This document shows, piece by piece, positions 19,415 to 28,457 of a DNA stretch of 64,000 bases; within the stretch, counting starts at the first letter, position 1; each line of letters opens with the position of its first letter. The DNA comes from Methanofollis liminatans DSM 4140 (GTDB lineage: Archaea > Halobacteriota > Methanomicrobia > Methanomicrobiales > Methanofollaceae). Location of the stretch: the NCBI RefSeq assembly GCF_000275865.1, contig NZ_CM001555.1:186001-250000 (forward strand), written 5' to 3'. A model generated the notes under the pieces. That model did not search any database and was not told where the DNA came from. It saw nothing but the letters and a program-made list of their open reading frames with translations. The translations under genes and the position numbers were made by a program.

Positions 19415-20194
19415 ATGAAAAAAAATCTGATAAATCAAATGGATGAGGATTCGGATCCCGGAAACTGGGGTGAAGATGAATCCTACCAGAACCATCCGGT
19501 ATTCTCTGGGTCACCTGATAAAATTCCATCACAGGAAGAGTTTGAGCGCCTTGAGTCGGCACTTCAAAAGACGACGTTGATGACGGGCATGACCATCCAC
19601 GACATTCTCAATAAGATATCTGTGATCTATGGATATCAGGCACTTATTGGTCGTCAGATGCCGAATCATGGTGATTTTCGCCGGCACTATGAAATCATGA
19701 TGGAGGCGGTAGACTGCATACGGCAGTATGCTGAGTTCAACAGGTTCTATCTGGGTCAGGGGATACCACCATCAACATGGCTCAGTCTCTCCCGCCTGGT
19801 TCAGGAGTCAGTGGTTGGCATATCCCATGAAAATGTTGATCTTGTGATCAATATTGGAAATGTCGAGATCTACGCCGATGAATTGATGAAAAAGGTATTT
19901 GTCAATCTAATCGAGAATGCCCTTTCCCATGGCGAAAAAGTTTCAAAGATTCAGATTGGGTTTTCTGAAAATGACGAAGGAGCCATCATTCTCATCGAAG
20001 ACGACGGATGTGGGATCCCGGCAGAAAACAAGTGCCGAATTTTCGAGTACGGCTTTGGGAACCATACTGGCATGGGCCTTTTCTTCAGCCGGCGGGTGCT
20101 TAATCTCTTCGGTTTTTCGATCCGCGAGACCGGCCAGGAAGGATGTGGCGCACGGTTTGAGATCAGAGTTCCTCTGGATCGGTATCGTTGCTAG
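19415..20194 (+). CDS. Compact sensor histidine kinase (DHp plus HATPase)
   Basis: The protein is about 259 aa from the ATG at 19415; a GTG at 19406 would add three residues, but AGTGAC before the ATG is a usable Shine-Dalgarno. It has a dimerisation helix with the phospho-acceptor region MTIHDILNK, an N box FVNLIENALSHG, a G1 box IEDDGCGIP and a G2 box TGMGLFFSRRVL, so it should autophosphorylate. No membrane segment or PAS sensor domain precedes it, so it is probably cytosolic and takes its input from a partner. No response regulator lies next to it. This short type is common in Methanomicrobiales. Its place between two defence-like loci may be chance. Confidence 0.85.
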   Translation: MKKNLINQMDEDSDPGNWGEDESYQNHPVFSGSPDKIPSQEEFERLESALQKTTLMTGMTIHDILNKISVIYGYQALIGRQMPNHGDFRRHYEIMMEAVDCIRQYAEFNRFYLGQGIPPSTWLSLSRLVQESVVGISHENVDLVINIGNVEIYADELMKKVFVNLIENALSHGEKVSKIQIGFSENDEGAIILIEDDGCGIPAENKCRIFEYGFGNHTGMGLFFSRRVLNLFGFSIRETGQEGCGARFEIRVPLDRYRC

Positions 20195-20343
20195 ATTGAT
20201 TCCTGATCTTCTTTTACTATTAGATATTACGTAATTTTCAGTAAAAGCCATTCATACCATCCACAGTTTACAGAGCAGACAAAAACGTTACTTATTTTAT
20301 CATATGAGAGAAAAATGGCATCAATAGTGGATAAGGTGACGAT

Positions 20344-22719
20344 TTGATTCAATTTCAGGATTTCATGGCCGCAGTACAATCTTCGCTGGACAGGACCATT
20401 ACACCCGACGGCAACCAGGGCCAGTATGAAGCCATTGAAAGTGCTCTGGATCGCTCGCTCTTTATCGTGGCCGGCCCGGGGAGCGGAAAGACGATGGTCA
20501 TGGCTCTGCGGGTATTGAAACTGATTTATGTGGACAAAATTGACTCTTCAACGATCCTTGCCACCACCTTTACCAAGAAGGCGGCCGCAGAGTTGCGGTC
20601 CCGCATTCTTGGATGGGGAGATCGTTTACGTGAGGCGTTTATTGAAAACCCGGCCTACACCGACCAACTGGAGGCCCTGCAGTCGATTGATTTCAATCAG
20701 ATCGTCACTGGAACCATCGACAGCATCTCTGAGAACATCCTGCAGGAGTACCGGGAGCCAGGAAGTCCGGCTCCGGTGATCATTGAGGATTTCATCGCGA
20801 ATGCCATGATGGTGCGATATGGCCTCCTCAGAGGTCATCGTTACCAGAACGAGGACCTGAAACAATACCTGAAAAATCTCAGTGGTAATACTCGTGGGCT
20901 GAACACTGGGGGGATGGCAGGAATCCTGCTCGAAATCCGGGATCGGATCTGTCACGACCAGGTCGACATCGATGCCTTCTGTGAGTCAGGGGAAGATCCT
21001 GGGATCGAAGTAGCCTGCGAGGCGATCCGGGCCTATATGCGGGAACTGGAAGAGCGACTGCTCTATGACTACAGCCAACTGGAGCAGGAATTCTATCAGA
21101 AACTGCTGGATGGAGGGCTCACCGAATTTACTGATAAAATTCGCTTCGTTCTTGTGGATGAGTACCAGGATACAAACCTGCTCCAGGAACACATCTACTT
21201 TGAACTGGCCTGCCACGCCCTGCAGAATGGGGGGAGCGTCACTGTGGTCGGTGACGACGACCAGTCGATCTACCGCTTCCGCGGGGCAACTGTGGACCTC
21301 TTCACTCACTTCCCTGCACGGATCCAGGAAGCGCTCGGGGTTCAACCTGCCACGATCACCCTCTCGAAAAACTACCGCTCCACCCACACTATCGTCGACT
21401 GCGTTGAGCACTATGTAGCATGCGATGAGAACTTCCAGCAGGCACGGGTGGCAGAAAAACCCGCCATCCAGCACGCGAGAATCGGAACACAGGAAAACAT
21501 TCCAATCCTGGGCATGTTCCGAGAAGATATTGATACTCTGGCAGAGGACCTCTCTGCCTTTCTCCGGGATGTGGTCGACAATGGAGGGGTCGAGATCACT
21601 CAGAACGTTACGACCTATACCCTCCGTATTGATGCTGATCACGGATCCTCGGCTGATATTTGTGTCCTCTGCAGTTCACCCCAGGAAGTGAAGGCCAACG
21701 GAGATCCACGTCTGCCATATTTGCTTCGCCACTATCTACACACATCCCCCAATCCAATTGATGTCTTCAACCCGCGTGGACAACAACTCAAGGATATCCC
21801 CGAAGTACAGGCGCTCTGCGGGCTCATGCTGGAATGTATCGATCCTGGGTGCCTTGTCCAGAACGGGATACGAAACCTTCCGAACGATGCACAGGACACC
21901 TTTAGCACCTGGAGGGAAGCGGCTCACACCTATATTCAGCAGCATACCGAAAAGCATGGAGAGATAACCCTCGAAGAGTTTGTGCAGGGCTGGCAGACCA
22001 GAACCCCGCGGAAAGCCTTTGAACAGAAACGTGAAGTTCCCCTCCTCGACCTGGTATACCGGCTGGTGACGTGGATTCCTGCCATGCAGGATGATGTGGA
22101 AGGACTCGTCTATCTCGAAGTGATCACCAGAACGGTCACTCAATCTGCCGTTTTCACCAGTTTCGGCAGTGAGATCATCTTTGATGCCAACGCACCAGAC
22201 CTCGAAGGAAAATCGATCAAAGATGCGATACGCGGGATCTTCATCCCCCTTGCAACTGGGGCCATCGATATCAACGAGGATCTCCTGGAAACCATCCCCA
22301 ACAATCGCATTCCGATCATGTCCATCCATCAGGCGAAGGGGCTCGAGTACCCCCTGGTCATTGTGGACGTAGGGTCCGATTTCAAGACCGATCACCATAC
22401 GCAGGCCTTCAAGCGCTATCCGAAAGAGGGGGGGAAGACATGCAGAATGGAGGATGAACTCCGTGCCTTCTCTCCCCTCCTGGTTCCTCAACGACCAGGA
22501 GTTGATCGAGCCTTCGACGACCTCATACGACAATATTTCGTGGCCTTCAGTCGTCCCCAGGATGTATTGCTCCTCGTCGGTCTGAACAGCGTGAAGGATG
22601 GCTACCTCACCAGGGGGAGGAGACCGAACCGTAAATTCATCCCTAACGTGGCGACAGGATGGGATCGCAACGATACTTGGCACTGGGGGCAGGGGCTGCC
22701 TAATATTGTTCATCTCTAG
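20344..22719 (+). CDS. UvrD/Rep-type SF1 helicase
   Basis: The 791-aa product starts at TTG, chosen because AAGGTGAC lies just upstream; the first ATG would cut into the N terminus. All SF1A motifs are intact: VAGPGSGKT (I), TFTKKAAAELRSRI (Ia), VLVDEYQDTN (II), VVGDDDQSIYRFRGA (III), LSKNYRST (IV), MSIHQAKGLEYPLVIV (V) and YFVAFSRPQD (VI). It should be an active 3'-5' DNA translocase. It is followed 13 bp later by a RecB-like nuclease gene on the same strand, giving an AddAB-like or two-gene defence pair. No OLD nuclease (Gabija) is present. Confidence 0.9.
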   Translation: MIQFQDFMAAVQSSLDRTITPDGNQGQYEAIESALDRSLFIVAGPGSGKTMVMALRVLKLIYVDKIDSSTILATTFTKKAAAELRSRILGWGDRLREAFIENPAYTDQLEALQSIDFNQIVTGTIDSISENILQEYREPGSPAPVIIEDFIANAMMVRYGLLRGHRYQNEDLKQYLKNLSGNTRGLNTGGMAGILLEIRDRICHDQVDIDAFCESGEDPGIEVACEAIRAYMRELEERLLYDYSQLEQEFYQKLLDGGLTEFTDKIRFVLVDEYQDTNLLQEHIYFELACHALQNGGSVTVVGDDDQSIYRFRGATVDLFTHFPARIQEALGVQPATITLSKNYRSTHTIVDCVEHYVACDENFQQARVAEKPAIQHARIGTQENIPILGMFREDIDTLAEDLSAFLRDVVDNGGVEITQNVTTYTLRIDADHGSSADICVLCSSPQEVKANGDPRLPYLLRHYLHTSPNPIDVFNPRGQQLKDIPEVQALCGLMLECIDPGCLVQNGIRNLPNDAQDTFSTWREAAHTYIQQHTEKHGEITLEEFVQGWQTRTPRKAFEQKREVPLLDLVYRLVTWIPAMQDDVEGLVYLEVITRTVTQSAVFTSFGSEIIFDANAPDLEGKSIKDAIRGIFIPLATGAIDINEDLLETIPNNRIPIMSIHQAKGLEYPLVIVDVGSDFKTDHHTQAFKRYPKEGGKTCRMEDELRAFSPLLVPQRPGVDRAFDDLIRQYFVAFSRPQDVLLLVGLNSVKDGYLTRGRRPNRKFIPNVATGWDRNDTWHWGQGLPNIVHL

Positions 22720-22732
22720 AAAAGAGGGAAAA

Positions 22733-23941
22733 ATGGCACTTTCAGTGAAATCAAAACCCTATATAATTCCTGAGTACAGCCTCACTGGCGATTTGTTGAG
22801 TTATCAGGCGTGTGGATTGCAGTATCGCTACCAGAATCGGGGAGCCCTCCCGCCCTCGACACCGGTACAGCTCTGGTTTGGAGAGTTTATCCACGGTGTC
22901 ATGGAGGAGGCGTACAAAACCTGGCGTGAAGATCCTATGGCGTTCCGCTTCCCTCGCGGGTGGAAAGAGGAGATCCGGGTGATAGAGATGAACGTCAACC
23001 GTCGCCTCAGGGCAAAAGGCCTCCTTCCTCCTCCCCGCCTCTTCTGCCCGTATGATGAGACGATGAGAACGCAGGGCCTCTGCCCTGACGCCAACCATCC
23101 CCACCCACTCCTGGCCAGTCAACGAGCCGAAGCTGCGATCAATACGTGGGGCCCTCACCTTTTTCCGCTCATCGACAATGCTGAGGTGAAACTTAAGGGG
23201 TGCAGGGACATGGTTGGCTACCAGTCAGGGGTCCATCGGGCACAAACCTACAGTGTTACAGGTGTCGTCGACGTCATCAGCTCGATCTCTCTGGAGAGGG
23301 CGGAGATGGGAAATCTGATCCTCCACTACATCAACACACATCCCGATATCCGGGCAATCATTGATGACCTCTCCTCGCTGAACTACGAGATCATCATCGA
23401 CTACAAAGGGATGCGCCGCCCTCCCATGTACCTCAGTCCAGGTGTCCCAAACCCTACCTGGAAGGCCCATGAATGGCAGGTGCTCACCTATGCTTGGTTG
23501 CGCTCCCACCAGAAAGATGCCCATCGACCGGTTGCAGGAATCATTTTCTATCTAAACGAATTGATCCCTTCAGCAGACGACATCGGTGATCTCAAAAAGG
23601 AGGTAAAGGACAGATTGACCGATATATCGCCGACAAGTCGAGTGGATAAACAGGCGCTGGAGCAGTGGAGGAAGGGATCGAAAAAGAGTGTTCTCTCTGC
23701 GAACTTGCGCGAACAGCGATCCATACGCCTGATTCCCATCACCGAAGAGAGTCAACAGCAGAGTCTTCAGGCGTTTGACGGCGTCGTTCTAGAGATCGAA
23801 GACTCTATCGCTCGGGAGATGAGGTGTGGATCGATCCGGGAGTGCTGGAGGCAAAATCCTCAGGAGAAAACCTGTACGGCATGCGACTTCAAGCTCTATT
23901 GTCCGGCCGTTCAGGGGAAGTATCGGGTGAGCCTACCATAA
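22733..23941 (+). CDS. Fe-S PD-(D/E)XK nuclease (RecB/AddB/Cas4-like), partner of UvrD
   Basis: The protein is 402 aa from the ATG at 22733, which follows AGAGGGAAAA; the longer upstream frame overlaps the helicase and is rejected. Nuclease motifs are GVVDVISS (about 180), EIIIDYKG (about 222-229) and EWQVLTYAWL (about 250). A cysteine near residue 23 (YQACGLQY) and CTACDFKLYC at the C terminus give the C...C-x2-C-x5-C pattern of an AddB/Cas4/Dna2 iron-sulfur cluster. It should be a DNA end-processing nuclease acting with the adjacent helicase. Whether the pair serves repair or defence cannot be told from the window. Confidence 0.85.
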   Translation: MALSVKSKPYIIPEYSLTGDLLSYQACGLQYRYQNRGALPPSTPVQLWFGEFIHGVMEEAYKTWREDPMAFRFPRGWKEEIRVIEMNVNRRLRAKGLLPPPRLFCPYDETMRTQGLCPDANHPHPLLASQRAEAAINTWGPHLFPLIDNAEVKLKGCRDMVGYQSGVHRAQTYSVTGVVDVISSISLERAEMGNLILHYINTHPDIRAIIDDLSSLNYEIIIDYKGMRRPPMYLSPGVPNPTWKAHEWQVLTYAWLRSHQKDAHRPVAGIIFYLNELIPSADDIGDLKKEVKDRLTDISPTSRVDKQALEQWRKGSKKSVLSANLREQRSIRLIPITEESQQQSLQAFDGVVLEIEDSIAREMRCGSIRECWRQNPQEKTCTACDFKLYCPAVQGKYRVSLP

Positions 23942-24128
23942 CATGGGCCGCGTTTTTCAGGTCACTGCCCCGGTCGAACCGATCGGGGCAGAACAGGTGG
24001 TTACTCTTCGCTCTGGCCCTGATCAGATGGGCCTACCCTCTACATCAAAACACTGAAAATCCCTACTGACAGCAGCAATGTACTCCCCGGCCTGTTTAAT
24101 GCCGATGAAAAATCTCTTCCCCTTCCAG

Positions 24129-26705
24129 TTATTGGCCCCGCAGTCTGCACAGTGCCCGTCCAGCCTCTTTCCTCACCCCCGGATCAGGGTCACGCTGCAG
24201 TTTCATCAGGTCAAATCTGGCCCTCGGATCCCCGATCAAACCGAGGGCTCGTGCCGCCCGCTCACGGATATCCTGGTCTTGGTCCTTTAAGAGGCTGATC
24301 AGGGGATCGATCGCTGCCGGTCCTTGCTGAACAAGAGAGGTAACCGCTCTGTCACGCTCTGCCCGCTTCTGGTTTTGCTTCAGTGATAAAATTAAAAAGT
24401 CTAAATTGCTTTGATTCGCACAATTCAAGATCGGATCGGGGCAAGGGAGGACGTCTGGTTTGTGACTGCCAGATGGATAAGACTTGGTTTTCTCGACAGC
24501 CGCCCCTCCATACCGCCCGATCAACTCCCTGATCCTTTTTGGCTCCCTCCCGGCAATGACCAGCAGCCAGCGCTGGCTCGGTATCTCCAGCATCTGTTCG
24601 TCCCTGTACGCCGACCTGAGCACCCGGGCCCATCTCTCATCGGTGAGGGGGCCGGTCATCCCCTCCAGGAGCCCGACCAGCCGCGCCCGCGCCTCCGGCA
24701 GGATAGAATCGACGATATTTCTGACCTTGATCACGCCGAAGTCGTCGGTCGTCAGGCCGTCATGGCTGGCATAATACGTCCTGACCGCCTCCTCGGACTC
24801 CCGCTCAAACGCGGAGAACACACCTGACTCATCAGAGACCTCCTCCGTGATCGGGATACCCATCTTCAGGGCCACATCGGTGATCCATGCGAGGTCGTTC
24901 TGGTAGGATAACGAGTCCTCGGAGATGATATACTGGCGGGGAACGGCCACAAAGTGGTGGAAGACCGGCTTTTTGCCCGGCCTGTTCCGCAAGATCCTGC
25001 CCAGGCGCTGGATGAGCTGAAGTTTTGTCTTGGACGAGGCTACGTTGATCCCGACCTCTGCATCCGGTATATCGACACCCTCGTCGAGCATCTTCGGAGC
25101 GATCAGGACACCGATTTGGGCTGCCCTGAACGCCTGGAGCGACTGCTTCACCTCCTGGTCCTTGAGGTCCGAATGAACGATGAACGCCGGCACCGTCCCA
25201 GAGATACGCTCATAGATTCGCTCGCAGGTTGCAATATCCATCGCAAACAGCACGCACTTCTTCGTCCCGGCCAACTCCCGCACCAGGGCGACTGCACTCT
25301 CGAGTTTCGGCGACGACCGGTGGATCACCAGACGCCGTTTATTTATGAGACCGCGCATCTGGAGCCACTCCACCGGAATATCGACACTGCGGTACCGGAG
25401 GTCTGTCATCAGGCTGAAAAAGTCCCCCAGGTTCTCAAACCGTTCAAACCGGTTCCTCGACAATACCCTGATCCGCTCTTTCTGGGTGGCGTTGATGTAA
25501 TTCAGGAGTTTTCTGATGCTCTCGGTGATCGACGCGAACTCGACCTCCTCTGCAATATCCAGGAACGTCTTGTGGATCGTCAGGTTAAACTCAGGGACGA
25601 TCCCGTCCCGTCGTGCATTGGCCAGCGTATAGGTGAATATTGTATTCCCGAGATAGCGGTCCAGCACATTCGAACGTTCCCGCCCCTCCACCGTCGCCGA
25701 CAGCCCCATCCTCCACTGGCAGGGAACGGTGAGGGCGTTTCGAAACTTCAGGCCAGCCCCGTGGTGGACCTCGTCGACGATGAGGAGTTCTGTGCCGTAC
25801 TCCCCTGGATCTTTCATCACCATCTGGAAGGTGTTGAACGAGATCTCGAACTTCCCTTTATACGAGACCGGCACCGTATAATCCTCGTCCGGGTCGCCCA
25901 GGAACCCCAGTTTTTCGATCGCCTCCCGCCGCCACTGGTTCAGGATTGCCCGCGAATGGCAGAGCACCAGCACCTTCAGCGAGTGATGTATTTTAAAAAG
26001 ATGATAGGCCGTTGCAAGGCCGACAAGGGTCTTACCGGTCGCTGTGGCCATTTCCAGCACCCCTTTCCCGCCGACACCGAGCCAGGAGTCCCGGGCCTGG
26101 ACCTGGTGTTTCCACAGGGAAAGAAGAACTTCAGGTGTTTCGGCGATCTCGCGGATGGCTTCGTCGGAAGATGGCCAGGCTTTGTTGAACAACTCCCATT
26201 TGCCGGATTTTTTCAGACCGAGATAAAACTCCATGGCAAAGAGCGAACTTCCCACACAAAAGAGATGGACACTCTCTTCGATCTCTGATGGCGACAATGC
26301 GATTTTAACGGCGATTTTTTTGAGGATCTGGATCTTTTGGATCTCAGGGTAGGTATGGAGGGCGGTTACCAGGTGTTTCCGGAATTCTGAAAATTCAGCC
26401 CAGGAATAGTGCGAATCAGATCCTTCTATGAACCGCTCTGAAAGGACGGCCGCAGATTTCTGTGCGACATACTCCTCCAGGTTCTGGTAGGCAGGCCCAT
26501 AGACGTCGAGCTGGGAAACAAACAGGGTGTGATGAAAATTGCGGTTGTGGTATTCGTTATCGTAATGGTTGAGGAGTTCCTCATCGGCCAGGCTCAGGGC
26601 GACCGGGATAGGCTGCGGGTCGAGTTTTTGCTGCCTGAAATACTCAAAGGTAAAACACTCCGGGTGCTCAAGATATTCCAGTTCAAATGCCGAGAGATGT
26701 TTCAT
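24129..26705 (-). CDS. SF2 helicase with C-terminal HEAT repeats
   Basis: This 858-aa protein has an N-terminal region of about 210 residues of unknown fold and then SF2 motifs: EMATATGKTLVG (I), LLIVDEVHHG (II, a DEVH variant), MGLSATVEG (III) and LQLIQRLGRILR (VI). About 780-858 form two HEAT repeats (IRERAARALGLIGDPRA, VRKEAGRALCRL). The helicase core resembles XPB/RecG-like defence or repair enzymes. The gene is convergent with the UvrD-nuclease pair. Its composition is intermediate between island and core chromosome. Function beyond ATP-driven DNA or RNA remodelling is not known to me. Confidence 0.85.
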   Translation of the reverse strand: MKHLSAFELEYLEHPECFTFEYFRQQKLDPQPIPVALSLADEELLNHYDNEYHNRNFHHTLFVSQLDVYGPAYQNLEEYVAQKSAAVLSERFIEGSDSHYSWAEFSEFRKHLVTALHTYPEIQKIQILKKIAVKIALSPSEIEESVHLFCVGSSLFAMEFYLGLKKSGKWELFNKAWPSSDEAIREIAETPEVLLSLWKHQVQARDSWLGVGGKGVLEMATATGKTLVGLATAYHLFKIHHSLKVLVLCHSRAILNQWRREAIEKLGFLGDPDEDYTVPVSYKGKFEISFNTFQMVMKDPGEYGTELLIVDEVHHGAGLKFRNALTVPCQWRMGLSATVEGRERSNVLDRYLGNTIFTYTLANARRDGIVPEFNLTIHKTFLDIAEEVEFASITESIRKLLNYINATQKERIRVLSRNRFERFENLGDFFSLMTDLRYRSVDIPVEWLQMRGLINKRRLVIHRSSPKLESAVALVRELAGTKKCVLFAMDIATCERIYERISGTVPAFIVHSDLKDQEVKQSLQAFRAAQIGVLIAPKMLDEGVDIPDAEVGINVASSKTKLQLIQRLGRILRNRPGKKPVFHHFVAVPRQYIISEDSLSYQNDLAWITDVALKMGIPITEEVSDESGVFSAFERESEEAVRTYYASHDGLTTDDFGVIKVRNIVDSILPEARARLVGLLEGMTGPLTDERWARVLRSAYRDEQMLEIPSQRWLLVIAGREPKRIRELIGRYGGAAVEKTKSYPSGSHKPDVLPCPDPILNCANQSNLDFLILSLKQNQKRAERDRAVTSLVQQGPAAIDPLISLLKDQDQDIRERAARALGLIGDPRARFDLMKLQRDPDPGVRKEAGRALCRLRGQ

Positions 26706-26862
26706 GTGCGCTCTCCATGAAATCAGGGGTCAGGACATGCTTTGTTATCTCTTCACGATTAATGCTGTTTTCGGTATTGTTCTCGTGCATCTGGGTCTGA
26801 AAGATAATAGGTGGTGTTATGCCGGGCATATGAACTGAAATAGGGAAAAATAGAGAAGAATC

Positions 26863-27042
26863 TCACTTCTTCCGATACACATTCACCCCGATCTTCACCT
26901 CCTCCCTCCCCGGCACCGAAACATTCCCATCCGTCGAAGCGATCGTGATCGACTTCCCTGACTTCGACGCCCCGAACTCCTGCGAGAGATCGACCGTGAT
27001 CACCAGCCTATCCCCCTCCACCTTCATATCAACATTTTTCAT
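26863..27042 (-). CDS. 59-aa conserved small protein
   Basis: The protein starts MKNVDMKVEGDRLVI and ends IGVNVYRKK. It is a small soluble beta-rich protein of a type widespread in methanogens and some bacteria, of unknown function. Its start lies inside the 3' end of the Orc-like gene (14-bp overlap), so it is probably co-transcribed with that gene. Alternating hydrophobic and polar residues and the conserved look argue for a real gene. Confidence is moderate because the family is recognised from memory only. Confidence 0.7.
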   Translation of the reverse strand: MKNVDMKVEGDRLVITVDLSQEFGASKSGKSITIASTDGNVSVPGREEVKIGVNVYRKK

Positions 27043-28216
27043 CGTCGCACACTCCTGCAGGACCGTTCACCGGCACCCCCGATGAACCTGCCGGGACCTG
27101 GAGCACCTCCTCCACCCCCTCCCGCACCAGGATCACCCGCGTCAGCCCCCGTCTCCTGACCACGGCCAGGTCCACCAGCCTGAGGAGTTCGAGCCTCCGC
27201 AGCCGCTCGTGAAACGCCGTGTAACTCATCTGCATGCGGTCGCCGAGGCGCTCGTACACCCGCCCGGAGATCACCGGCTCCTCCTCGTCCTCCAGCCCGG
27301 CCGCCACGATCGAGTCGAGCACCGCCCGCTCCCCGGCGTCCAGGGACCGCACCGCCCGCTCCACCTGCAGGTTCAGGGAGGCCGCATACGCGGCGAGCAC
27401 GTCCGCCGCCTCCACCTCCCGCCGGGCGTCCATCTCGGCCGCGAGGGCCGCCCGCCTGATCATCTCCGGCCCCACCCTGAGGTCCCCGCAGGCGTGCGTC
27501 CGCTCCACCAGGAGGTCGAGCACGGCCGGGGGCACGACGCCGGGGTACAGCCCGGCCCGGATCCGGTCGGCGAGGATCCCCCTGATCTCCTCGGGCGTGT
27601 ACAGGGGGAAATAGACCTCGGAGGCCTGGAGCACCGAGCGCGTCGCCGGGTCCAGGCAGCGGACCAGGTCGACGTCCACGTCCGAGACGACCAGCATCAC
27701 CCCGGCCCGCGTCCCGGGATAGCCCTCGTGCATCCTGAGGATCCCGGCGAGCAGGTCGTTCAACACGTTGTCCGGGAGGAGATACCCGGCATCGTCCAGG
27801 CAGACGACGAGCACCGCACCCCGGGCGGTCAGTTCGCCGGCGATCCGGCCCATGAGCCGCCTGAGCGGGACGCCCGACCCCGGCGGCACCTGGCCGAAGA
27901 GGGCGAGATAGACCTGGCCGAAGACTGCATAGGCCGTGCGGTGGACCTGGCAGGAGACGAGCACCGGCACGACCGCCTGCGTCGCCTCCTCCACCTCGGC
28001 GAAGATCCGGCGGACGGCCGTGGTCTTCCCGGTCCCGGGCGGCCCCCGCAGCACCGTGTTCAGGGGCGCGGACCCGCGGAGCGTCGGCCGCAGGGCGAAG
28101 GCGAGGTCTCTGATCTGGGCGTCGCGGTAGTTGAAGGTCTCAGGGAGGTGGGTGGTATCGAAGGTCCTGGAGTCCCGGAAGAGCGTCTGGTCCGCCATGA
28201 GGGGAGTACGGGTCAT
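27029..28216 (-). CDS. orc1: Orc1/Cdc6-family AAA+ ATPase
   Basis: The protein is 395 aa if it starts at the ATG at 28216. A TATA box (TATATA, 28240-28245) about 26 bp before that ATG suggests a leaderless message; the next ATG at 28198 is the alternative. Motifs are Walker A RGPPGTGKTTAVRR, a Walker B-like VVCLDDAGYLL (DD in place of the usual DE), sensor-type residues and a C-terminal winged helix (about 300-380). Orc1/Cdc6 proteins bind origin boxes and load the replicative helicase, and many methanogens carry several, some on mobile units. The upstream stretch has no clear origin repeats, so an initiator role is not shown. Confidence 0.8.
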   Translation of the reverse strand: MTRTPLMADQTLFRDSRTFDTTHLPETFNYRDAQIRDLAFALRPTLRGSAPLNTVLRGPPGTGKTTAVRRIFAEVEEATQAVVPVLVSCQVHRTAYAVFGQVYLALFGQVPPGSGVPLRRLMGRIAGELTARGAVLVVCLDDAGYLLPDNVLNDLLAGILRMHEGYPGTRAGVMLVVSDVDVDLVRCLDPATRSVLQASEVYFPLYTPEEIRGILADRIRAGLYPGVVPPAVLDLLVERTHACGDLRVGPEMIRRAALAAEMDARREVEAADVLAAYAASLNLQVERAVRSLDAGERAVLDSIVAAGLEDEEEPVISGRVYERLGDRMQMSYTAFHERLRRLELLRLVDLAVVRRRGLTRVILVREGVEEVLQVPAGSSGVPVNGPAGVCDDEKC

Positions 28217-28237
28217 GGTGAAGGGGTGGTCGGGAGG

Positions 28238-28248
28238 AGTATATAGGG
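28238..28248 (-). promoter_or_regulatory. TATA box of the Orc-like gene
   Basis: The minus strand reads CCTATATACT here, 25-30 bp before the ATG at 28216. That spacing fits a leaderless archaeal transcript and decides the start choice. Confidence 0.6.
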
Positions 28249-28343
28249 GCGGGCCGTGCGTGCGGGGTGAAAGTGAATGTGAACCCTCGCATGGGGAAGA
28301 CCGCTCAGGTGGAACCGTTCCGGCACCTTTATGGGTGAGGGTA

Positions 28344-28352
28344 TTATATTTA
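28344..28352 (+). promoter_or_regulatory. TATA box of the S-layer-like gene
   Basis: TTATATTTA lies about 110 bp before the ATG at 28458, which would give a leader of about 80 bases. Confidence 0.45.
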
Positions 28353-28457
28353 CTCCAGCGCACGGGAGGCCCCCTCTGCCTTTTCGGAGAGTTCGCACGT
28401 TGAGAATTGTTCCGGCGCCGCGCTCCCTCCCGCCGATCTGATAGAAAAGGGACGATC

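Noticed and set aside
20344-23941. Gabija system
   Set aside because: The UvrD protein fits GajB, but the partner is a RecB/Cas4-like nuclease and not an OLD-family GajA.
24954-26288. 444-codon plus-strand frame inside the SF2 helicase gene
   Set aside because: It is antisense to intact helicase motifs and has no recognisable domain or start site.
28217-28406. Replication origin with origin recognition boxes upstream of the Orc-like gene
   Set aside because: Only one short segment (CAGGTGGAAC) is faintly similar to a mini-ORB; no repeated or inverted set is present.
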